From contig JAPOYW010000442.1 of NCBI GenBank assembly GCA_026706425.1, positions 1-12,543 on the forward strand: a stretch of DNA of 12,543 nucleotides. The letters are read 5' to 3'. A program made the position numbers and the translations under genes. Source of the DNA: Gammaproteobacteria bacterium (GTDB taxonomy: Bacteria; Pseudomonadota; Gammaproteobacteria; Pseudomonadales; Azotimanducaceae). Below are positions 4,990-12,543 of this stretch, one piece after another (within the stretch, counting starts at the first letter, position 1; each line of letters begins with the position of its first letter). Below the pieces are notes generated by a model. That model saw only the letters and a list, made by a program, of their open reading frames with translations, ran no database searches and was not told the DNA's origin.

Positions 4990-7314
4990 TTAGCGGGGAA
5001 CGAGATAGAGCCGGAACGGTGCGAGTTGCCATCCGAAAGCGTCGAACGCCGCCAGCGTTGCCATGCCGACGACCATGTCGTAGGAGCCGCCGTCGTCGAG
5101 CCGGTCGTCTCCGTCCGGGCCGCACCGGGCCACGAGCGTCTTGTGGCCGCCAAGAGCCAACGGTCGCCCCTGCAGATTTTCCGCAAGGGACGGTGTACAG
5201 AGGTTTTTGTCGGTGCCCGTGTCGACGAGCACGGAGACAGTCGTGCCGTCCGTGCGGGGGACGAGGACAGTGGGGCGGTTGGAAGCCACGTCTAGGTGCG
5301 CTTGCGGCGGCGAGTGTCCCCCCGCGCACGGTCCCAATCCACCAACGTGCAGCTGGCGGTTCGCCATGGCGAAGCACACCGGGCCATAGCGGAGCAGGAC
5401 GTCGATTCCCAGCTCGAACTCCGCGTCGGGGTCGTCGCGGGCGACGGCCAGCACGCGAGGCTCGGTGACGCCGCCGAGGGTTAGGTTCCGCAGCACGACC
5501 TCCCGGGCGCGCTGCTCACCGCCGTCCCGTCGCGTCTCGGTGTACGGGTCGCCCACGACGTCGTAGTCCACCGTTTCCATGTTCGCCCACTTCCGTCGGA
5601 ATGCCGAGTTCCGCGCGCCGGTGTTGAGCAGGGCAGGCGTCGTCTTGCCGGCGACTTCGACCACGGTTCGCGGTCGGGGGTCGTCGGAAGGCCCGTCGAC
5701 CCGCAGCGGCACCTCGCGGGCGGGGTTCGACGGGGGCCGCCGGGCGGGGCCGAGGTAGGCGCGGCCACGATGCTGGCGGACAAGCCACCGGCGGCACGGC
5801 TCCGACTCGAGATCCTTGCAGATGCCGCCGAGGAAGGCGAGGTCCGGAGCGGACCTGCCGGCGAGCCAGGCGATCCTCCAGATGTCGGGACAGGGCTCCC
5901 GGGCGCAGAAGGCGTTGCGGGCATCCGTCGCCTCCCGCGACGACAGCGCCGTCAAAGATGCTTCCCGGAGGCTGGTCCACGCGGCTGGAAAGTCGCCGTC
6001 GCCGACGGCCCGCGCGGCTGCCGCAAGGCGTTCTTCGAGGAATTCCCGGCGTCTTTCCGGTTTGGTCGAAGCGTTGGAGCCCATGACGACCGGACCAGTG
6101 CGGGGCACGAAGTACATGCGGAACGGGTCGAGTTGCCAGCCGAACGCCTCGAACTCCGACAGCGTCTCCATGCCGATCGTCATCGCGTGGGGATCGTCTT
6201 CGTGTTTGGGGGGCCATTTCCCGTCGGGGGGGTCGCACGCGGCTTGGAGGGCCGGGTGGTCGCCGAACGCCAGCGTACGGCCCTGAAGCCGCTCGGCAAG
6301 CGACCGTTTGCAGTGGTTGTCCCTCGAGCCCGTGTCGACAAGGACGGAAGTCGTCGTGGCGTCCGATGCGGGAACGAGAACAAAGGGTTTGTTTGACCTG
6401 GGATCGAGTCGCGCCCCGTACGGCGAGACGCCGTGCGCACACGGTCCCGTCCGACCTAGGTGCAGCGTGCCGTCCGACCAAGCGAAACAAGCGGAACGGT
6501 AGCGCAGCAGCATGTCCATTCCCAGCCCGAGGAAGTTCCAGCTCGTTCCGTCGGCGACTACCGCGAGCACCCGCTCCTCGGTCGCCGATCCGACCTCGAC
6601 ATCCCGGAAGACTGCGAGGCGGCTGCGAAGTTCTGCACCGTCCCACATGCGTTGGGTGTAGGCGTCGCCGACGATGTCATAGTCGAGGCCCTGTAGATTC
6701 CCCCAGTCGCGGCCCACGAAGGTGTGCGGGGCCCCGGTGTCCAGCAGCGCCCAGACGGGTTTGCCGCTGATCGAAGCAATTGTCCAAGCTGCGAGGTGGT
6801 TGGCCTCGATGTGGAGGAACCGCAACGGCACCTCATGGGACCGCTGCTGCTGTGCCCGCCGGTTTGGACCCAGATGGGCGCGAAGCCGGTGCATGCGGGT
6901 GAACCACGCGTCGCAGGAATCGCTCTCCCCGTCCCGGCAGTAGTCGGCAAGCTCGACAAGGAAGGCCAGTTCGGCACTCGGCTTTCCAAGAAGCCAGGCC
7001 GTGTTCCGGATTTTCGGGCAGTCGTGCCGTTGGCAATAGGACCGCATAGCGTCGCCCGCCTCCGGCGAGGCAAAGGATAGTTGCCACGCGCGCCGGTGGG
7101 AGATCCACGAGGTTTCGAAGTCCCCGTTGCTGCTCGCGCGCACCGCTTCCGAGAGCAGCTTCTCTATTTCCGCCGATCTGGAATCCGCTGCGGCACCCAA
7201 GGCGGTGGCCAGTGTGCAGCCCATTCCGAGCGCCAGGAGACGACGGCGGGAACGGGCGACGCAACCAGCCCCCACGATCCGCACTTGACGCGGTTTGGCT
7301 GCTAGCTGTCGCAC
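4990..7314 (-). CDS. Exported tandem retropepsin-like protein, paralog 2 (DTG-DTG-NTG-DTG)
   Basis: This is a full-length paralog of the protein at 2238-4562, also 774 residues in the longest frame and with the same architecture. A signal peptide (hydrophobic stretch about 26-43, ending GAAAD) is followed by two modules of a four-cysteine helical segment plus two retropepsin-like domains. Motifs are WALLDTGA (Asp192), VLVDTGS (Asp327), ALLNTGA (Asn564, Asp lost) and VLVDTGT (Asp698). Second motifs are LGMDMLL, IGMETL, LGIDVLL and, in the last domain, VGMATL, where the acidic residue is Ala. Module 1 keeps both catalytic Asp. The longest frame starts with GTG at 7314 without a clear ribosome site; GTG at 7284 (residue 11) is an alternative supported by where similarity to paralog 1 begins. 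The gene starts 62 bp after the hppA stop, with no peptide gene in front. It ends 22 nt before the inverted repeat. The role is unknown: a second protease, or an immunity or binding partner for the same peptide. Confidence 0.87.
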   Translation of the reverse strand: MRQLAAKPRQVRIVGAGCVARSRRRLLALGMGCTLATALGAAADSRSAEIEKLLSEAVRASSNGDFETSWISHRRAWQLSFASPEAGDAMRSYCQRHDCPKIRNTAWLLGKPSAELAFLVELADYCRDGESDSCDAWFTRMHRLRAHLGPNRRAQQQRSHEVPLRFLHIEANHLAAWTIASISGKPVWALLDTGAPHTFVGRDWGNLQGLDYDIVGDAYTQRMWDGAELRSRLAVFRDVEVGSATEERVLAVVADGTSWNFLGLGMDMLLRYRSACFAWSDGTLHLGRTGPCAHGVSPYGARLDPRSNKPFVLVPASDATTTSVLVDTGSRDNHCKRSLAERLQGRTLAFGDHPALQAACDPPDGKWPPKHEDDPHAMTIGMETLSEFEAFGWQLDPFRMYFVPRTGPVVMGSNASTKPERRREFLEERLAAAARAVGDGDFPAAWTSLREASLTALSSREATDARNAFCAREPCPDIWRIAWLAGRSAPDLAFLGGICKDLESEPCRRWLVRQHRGRAYLGPARRPPSNPAREVPLRVDGPSDDPRPRTVVEVAGKTTPALLNTGARNSAFRRKWANMETVDYDVVGDPYTETRRDGGEQRAREVVLRNLTLGGVTEPRVLAVARDDPDAEFELGIDVLLRYGPVCFAMANRQLHVGGLGPCAGGHSPPQAHLDVASNRPTVLVPRTDGTTVSVLVDTGTDKNLCTPSLAENLQGRPLALGGHKTLVARCGPDGDDRLDDGGSYDMVVGMATLAAFDAFGWQLAPFRLYLVPR

Positions 7315-7337
7315 TGCCCGTTCAGGATTGCCATGGC
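7308..7337 (-). repeat. Duplicated 30-bp spacer upstream of paralog 2 (pairs with 4570-4599)
   Basis: This is the counterpart of the block at 4570-4599, with 4 mismatches. It overlaps the proposed GTG start of paralog 2 and lies in the 62-bp gap after hppA. Beyond it the similarity stops, so the peptide gene was not duplicated here or was lost. Confidence 0.75.
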
Positions 7338-7376
7338 GTTGCGTGGCCGGCTGTCATTGCGCAACGTGCCGCAGCG

Positions 7377-9428
<2,052 letters not shown>

Positions 9429-9671
9429 TCGATCCGTGGCTAATTGGCAAGTGCGGCTGGCAGGACATTGATCGCGGAGCGCGGATGCCCAAGGCCGACG
9501 CCGCCCCTCAAAGGCGCAAGGCCCAAAGCGGCGGGACTCTACCTGAGACCGCGGCGGCGGACAACACGACCGCGGCCTTCCACTGGTTTCCGCAGGACTG
9601 TTTCACGCGTCTACACCCGGCGTACGAATCTCTCGAATCGCCGCCTTTCCTAGCGAAACAGCCCCTGCCAC
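9429..9671. other. Intergenic region between hppA and the 143-residue gene
   Basis: This 243-bp stretch lies between the hppA start and the upstream gene's stop and should contain the hppA promoter. I could not identify a convincing -35/-10 pair, hairpin terminator or RNA. Short plus-strand frames here have arginine- and proline-rich compositions typical of noise in GC-rich DNA. Confidence 0.5.
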
Positions 9672-10103
9672 CTACGCTTCGGCGTCCGTGCTCGCGGCCA
9701 ATCGGTTCGCCCAGCCCACCAGGTCGGGCACACGGACATCCGCCTGCGACATGGCAGAGAGCAAGTTGGAATAGGACAGGCCATCGCGGTGCAGCGCCCG
9801 ACGCAGTTCCCAGATCTCCGCACCTTCGAACAGCCAGCGCAGCAGGGCTAGTTGCCTTCGCGTGAGTTTCTTCGACACCAGCGCTTCGTACAGCTCTTCC
9901 CCGCTGGGTCTATGGCCCGCACCGGCGAACTTCCTCTGCGCCAAGACACCCAGATAACGATGTTCTGGGTCCAACGCGCCGATCGGCACCGCAAGCCTGT
10001 CGATCTCGAACCGCTCCACGGGCTCCATGTGCGCGTACTTGCGCAGCGGCAAACGGGGCTGCCACTCCCGCATTCCAGCCAGTTCAGGCGCAAGTCTAGC
10101 CAT
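9672..10103 (-). CDS. Unknown 143-residue protein paired with the nucleotidyltransferase gene
   Basis: I do not recognise a family. ATG at 10103 overlaps the upstream nucleotidyltransferase stop by 8 bp (ATGGCTAG), which decides the start over longer in-frame options and implies translational coupling. The N-terminal half is mixed (LRKYAHMEPVERFEIDR, then a proline/glycine-rich stretch). The C-terminal half, from about residue 75, looks helical (KKLTRRQLALLRWLFEGAE, then RRALHRDGLSYSNLLSAM), with helix-turn-helix-like spacing, but I would not call a DNA-binding domain with confidence. No signal peptide or transmembrane segment is evident, so a cytoplasmic location is likely. The tight overlap suggests it acts with the nucleotidyltransferase, perhaps as cognate antitoxin or substrate-specificity partner. 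That is inference from gene order only. Confidence 0.7.
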   Translation of the reverse strand: MARLAPELAGMREWQPRLPLRKYAHMEPVERFEIDRLAVPIGALDPEHRYLGVLAQRKFAGAGHRPSGEELYEALVSKKLTRRQLALLRWLFEGAEIWELRRALHRDGLSYSNLLSAMSQADVRVPDLVGWANRLAASTDAEA

Positions 10104-10851
10104 CGCGAGCGTCTTGAGTGCCGGGATCCGAACCCTGCAAGACATTGGTCCCTTCCCCGAGAATCGCAGCGACCACCCCGGGCCAATCGCCCAGTGCCGT
10201 CGGCATCCCACTGGGCGGTCTCCAGTCCAGAAGTGGTCTATCTCCCGCCTGCTCATCCTCGACCCAGTCCCGACCAAGCGACCGCAGGTAGGTCGCAACC
10301 TCGTCCAATTCAACTGGTTGCAGGGTTGCGAGCGCCCGGCCAAGGGCGTCCGGCGCGGTCGCCCTTGCCGTTCCGATGTCGATGAGATCGCGAATCGTCA
10401 CCACGCCTCGCCGCCACATTCGGTCCTTGAGCTTCCTCGCTAGAATCTCGGCTGGCCACTCTGCCTCCACGTTGGTTGATCCCACCGTCCTCCTTGCTCC
10501 TGTTTCTTCGCCAGCAAGCCGCAACGGATTCTCAAGCGTCACGAACTCGACAGGCGTTCCCTGCCATATCGCCTGCGCCCCCCGCTCTCCGTCGTCGCCA
10601 TCCGCTTCCGAGACACTCGACTCGTCGGCCAAGACCTCCTCGATCGGTTTCCCGACCGCTAGGCGCGTGCTGCGGAAATGCGAAAATTCAACGAAGAAGT
10701 CCAAATCCGTTGAACGCCTGTGCATCCACAGCGCTTGCAGGACCGTTCCTCCTCCGAGCCGGTAGCCCTTCGGGCCAAAGTAGCGGGTGAGCACCGGTTC
10801 GATGGTCTCGAACGCCCCGCTCAGGTAATGCGGCAATGTCAGCAGGTTCAT
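10096..10851 (-). CDS. AbiEii/MNT-type nucleotidyltransferase (possible type IV toxin)
   Basis: The protein is a 251-residue DNA-polymerase-beta-fold nucleotidyltransferase. RLGGGTVLQALWMHRRSTDL (31-50) followed by DFF contains the glycine turn (GGGT, 33-36) and the metal-binding S-T-D-L-D motif (Asp49 and Asp51). EILARKLKDRMWRRG (135-149) and IRDLIDI (153-159) match the conserved helical part of AbiEii family proteins. Characterised AbiEii/MenT-like toxins transfer nucleotides to tRNA or other targets. ATG 10851 has no clear Shine-Dalgarno sequence. No winged-helix AbiEi antitoxin precedes it; instead a small unknown gene overlaps its 3' end. It may be an abortive-infection or toxin-antitoxin component, or a housekeeping nucleotidyltransferase. 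Domain assignment is good; the toxin role is moderate. Confidence 0.8.
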   Translation of the reverse strand: MNLLTLPHYLSGAFETIEPVLTRYFGPKGYRLGGGTVLQALWMHRRSTDLDFFVEFSHFRSTRLAVGKPIEEVLADESSVSEADGDDGERGAQAIWQGTPVEFVTLENPLRLAGEETGARRTVGSTNVEAEWPAEILARKLKDRMWRRGVVTIRDLIDIGTARATAPDALGRALATLQPVELDEVATYLRSLGRDWVEDEQAGDRPLLDWRPPSGMPTALGDWPGVVAAILGEGTNVLQGSDPGTQDARDG

Positions 10852-11085
10852 TCGGATTGTCGGCCCAATGCTTTTCGTGCGGTCGATCCGCGAGGAACCC
10901 GGATCCCGCGCCGCAAGGGTCGCCCCGTTCCGCCATCGGACTAACTATAGGGTACCGGTGCGCTCGCCGTAAGGCCGTCAATCGCATCTGCCGGGGACCG
11001 GGGCTCGGTGGGACGTCCCAGCGCCGGAACCTCGACTTCGGGCCAAAGGAGCCTGCCTCGCACGAGGTGCGCGCCCCCAACCTCT
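10852..11085. other. Intergenic region upstream of the nucleotidyltransferase gene
   Basis: This 234-bp gap contains a possible minus-strand -10 box TATAGT (10949-10944). The best-spaced -35 is a poor TTACGG 17 bp upstream, and a better TTGACG (10981-10976) is 26 bp away. A 12-bp perfect palindrome TGGGACGTCCCA lies at 11009-11020 and could be an operator or part of the terminator region of the ATP-grasp gene. No run of T follows it, so a classical terminator is not supported. Confidence 0.4.
10944..10972 (-). promoter_or_regulatory. Weak candidate promoter of the nucleotidyltransferase unit
   Basis: TATAGT (5 of 6 to consensus) at 10949-10944 is preceded, with 17-bp spacing, by TTACGG, which keeps only the leading TT of the -35 consensus. 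It lies about 93 bp upstream of the ATG at 10851. The -10 stands out in GC-rich sequence, but the -35 is poor. Confidence 0.3.
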
Positions 11086-12510
11086 TCATTGCCGTCGCAG
11101 GTCTCGAGCGGCGTCGAGTTCGCCGAAGTCGGTGCCCAACGTGCGGTCTGCGAAACGCAATGCCCGAATGACCTCGGGGGCGGTTGACGATCCGCGTTGG
11201 ATCCGCGACGGATGCAGCACGAATCGAACGAATCCCCCCATGACGCTGGGACCGAACTGAAACGTCCCGTGGGGTTCTTCGCCCGACCCGCCCTCACGGT
11301 ATTCGTCGCCGTCGCGCACGACCTCGAGCACGCCGCCTAAGTCGAAGGTCGTTCGCGTGACCGCCCAACCAGCGCACGTCCGGTGCGCGTCCGCGGACTC
11401 GACTACCGCCTTTTCCAAGAGGTCCGGTCGATAGTCGAGCTTCTCGCCTTGGCTGATCGCTAGGCACAGTGGGGCCAAAGGGAGATTCGGCAGACCCACC
11501 GCCAGCGGCCCGAGTCCGGCGCCGGATCGCGCATTCATTTCGGTGGGCACGTAGCCGTCCTCGGAGAGAATCCCGTCGATTCCGAATGGGCCGCGGTAGC
11601 CGACGGTTTCCCGGAGCGCCACGCCGGCCCGGTACGCGACATCGCACATCGATGCCCGGTCGTCCGGACTCGGATCGAATGCCGTCGCGCAACCGGCGTA
11701 GAACAGCCGGTCGCCCTCGGCCGGACGGAGTACGACCATCTCGACGGGTCGGAACACGACCACGGCGTCCGGGAATACGATGCCGTGGATGCTCGCCGGG
11801 ATGCCCTCGAGGAAGGGCATGACGCGAACCCGGTCGGCCATGCGACGCAACGACTCGTAGGATGCGCGCCCGTCGTCGCCGGGACGCACCCAACGCAGAC
11901 CCAGGCCGCCGCCGTGGGTGCCGTCCCGGGCGTCCGCCGCCCACACCGTGCCGAGGCCTTGGTCCAGCGCCTCGGCTGCCGTTCTGATCGCCTCGTAGTC
12001 AACGGGGACGATCCGCGACGGTGCGCGCTCTACGCGGGACGCATCCCAGAAAGCATCGATCTGGACCTTGTCCTCCAGTGCCGCCCAAGCCGCTGCCCGG
12101 GCTCCGTAGGGCCTACGGGGCGCCGCGGTACGGGATGCTGCCAAGGGACTCGAGAAGATGAAGCTGGCCGACTCGGTTGGATCCCAGGCATCGATGGCCT
12201 GGCGCAACTCGCCGGGCAGGTCATCGATGACGTGCTGAAGATTGCGGTGCTCCTCGAGGATGTCCTTGCTCTCAAGGCCAAGCACATGCAACTCGGCCTC
12301 CTCGGGCGCCGGGAGAGCACCGGTACCCTCGCTGCCCGCGATGAGGAACGGGCGTTCGGCACCGAGCGCGGCCAGGCGCCGCGCAAGGCACCCGAGACCA
12401 ACGGCGATCGGTCCCGCGATCAGGAACTTCCGGCCCGAAAACACCGGGCGGAGCAGGTCGTTGTAGTAGGCGCTTGCCTCTTCGGCCAAGGCCGAACCAG
12501 TGTCGTTCAT
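11086..12510 (-). CDS. Stand-alone ATP-grasp ligase-like protein
   Basis: The 474-residue cytoplasmic protein has an N-terminal pre-ATP-grasp region (RKFLIAGPIAVG, 27-38) and an ATP-grasp domain. THGGGLGLRWV (198-208) resembles the glycine-rich nucleotide-binding loop. MPFLEGIPASIHGIVF (231-246) is the typical ATP-grasp central strand pair. GPFGIDGIL (307-315) and VPTEMNARSGAGLG (321-334) provide the metal-binding Asp312, Glu324 and Asn326. Such enzymes form acyl-phosphates and ligate carboxylates to amines; peptide ligases related to PGM1 have the same pre-ATP-grasp layout, but the substrate cannot be read here. The start at 12510 has AGAGGAG about 7 nt upstream, an excellent ribosome site. 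Its upstream neighbour is outside the window, so its operon is unknown. It is separated from the retropepsin/peptide region by hppA and is probably unrelated to it. Confidence 0.85.
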   Translation of the reverse strand: MNDTGSALAEEASAYYNDLLRPVFSGRKFLIAGPIAVGLGCLARRLAALGAERPFLIAGSEGTGALPAPEEAELHVLGLESKDILEEHRNLQHVIDDLPGELRQAIDAWDPTESASFIFSSPLAASRTAAPRRPYGARAAAWAALEDKVQIDAFWDASRVERAPSRIVPVDYEAIRTAAEALDQGLGTVWAADARDGTHGGGLGLRWVRPGDDGRASYESLRRMADRVRVMPFLEGIPASIHGIVFPDAVVVFRPVEMVVLRPAEGDRLFYAGCATAFDPSPDDRASMCDVAYRAGVALRETVGYRGPFGIDGILSEDGYVPTEMNARSGAGLGPLAVGLPNLPLAPLCLAISQGEKLDYRPDLLEKAVVESADAHRTCAGWAVTRTTFDLGGVLEVVRDGDEYREGGSGEEPHGTFQFGPSVMGGFVRFVLHPSRIQRGSSTAPEVIRALRFADRTLGTDFGELDAARDLRRQ

Positions 12511-12516
12511 GGGTGG

Positions 12517-12524
12517 ACTCCTCT
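12517..12524 (-). promoter_or_regulatory. Strong Shine-Dalgarno site of the ATP-grasp gene
   Basis: The minus strand reads CAGAGGAGTCCACCCATG, a near-consensus AGAGGAG about 7 nt before ATG 12510. It is the best ribosome-binding site in the window and fixes the start of the ATP-grasp protein. Confidence 0.75.
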
Positions 12525-12543
12525 GGGGGATGCTCCGCGCCGG

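Noticed and set aside
7284..7314. Paralog 2 begins MRQL, like the leader of the peptide (MRQLNEAEL)
   Set aside because: The DNA there aligns with the spacer before paralog 1, not with the peptide gene, and no GG follows. The match is coincidental.
10976..10981. TTGACG as -35 for the nucleotidyltransferase promoter
   Set aside because: It is 26 bp from TATAGT, too far for a sigma-70 spacer.
11009..11020. Palindrome TGGGACGTCCCA downstream of the ATP-grasp gene
   Set aside because: A 12-bp GC-rich palindrome without a T run or a second copy is not enough to call a terminator or operator.

Overview
The window is about two-thirds G+C, with nearly every gene on the minus strand. The gene set (a C39-peptidase ABC exporter with a CvaA/HlyD-type adaptor, a K+-independent proton pyrophosphatase, a stand-alone ATP-grasp protein and an AbiEii-like nucleotidyltransferase) fits a high-GC Gram-negative bacterium, probably a proteobacterium. 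Taxonomy cannot be fixed further from the sequence alone. Transcription runs right to left, so gene order is described from high to low coordinates.

Right part (12510-9672): a 474-residue ATP-grasp ligase-like protein with an excellent Shine-Dalgarno site. After a 234-bp gap comes a two-gene unit: an AbiEii/MNT-type nucleotidyltransferase overlapping by 8 bp a 143-residue protein of unknown family. The order and the partner differ from classical AbiEi-AbiEii type IV toxin-antitoxin pairs. A 243-bp gap leads to hppA (9428-7377), a complete membrane H+-translocating pyrophosphatase with the lysine and threonine signature of K+-independent pumps.

Left part (7314-1): the accessory and most interesting region. 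Two paralogous genes each encode a 774-residue exported protein. Each contains two copies of a module made of a four-cysteine helical segment followed by two retropepsin-like domains, giving four D-T/S-G-type motifs per protein. In both proteins the third motif is N-T-G instead of D-T-G, and that pseudo-catalytic domain is the best conserved of those compared. Between the paralogs lies a small gene (4817-4605) for a peptide with a textbook 15-residue double-glycine leader (MRQLNEAELLAVTGG) and a 55-residue acidic core that is 42% proline. Downstream of paralog 1 follow a HlyD/CvaA-like adaptor (TTG start, 2 nt after the protease stop) and a peptidase-containing ABC transporter cut by the window edge.

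The likely working model is an export operon: peptide, retropepsin-array protein, adaptor, C39 ABC transporter. The C39 domain should cut after Gly-Gly and the ABC/HlyD pair should export the proline-rich core. The retropepsin-array proteins, which carry Sec-type signal peptides, would act outside the cytoplasm on the peptide or as immunity, inhibitor-binding or effector partners. That role is inference. The intergenic region upstream of the peptide holds a candidate promoter whose spacer contains a 13-nt homopolymer, and an inverted repeat overlapping the -35 box. I do not recognise this peptide-plus-retropepsin-array combination as a described system.
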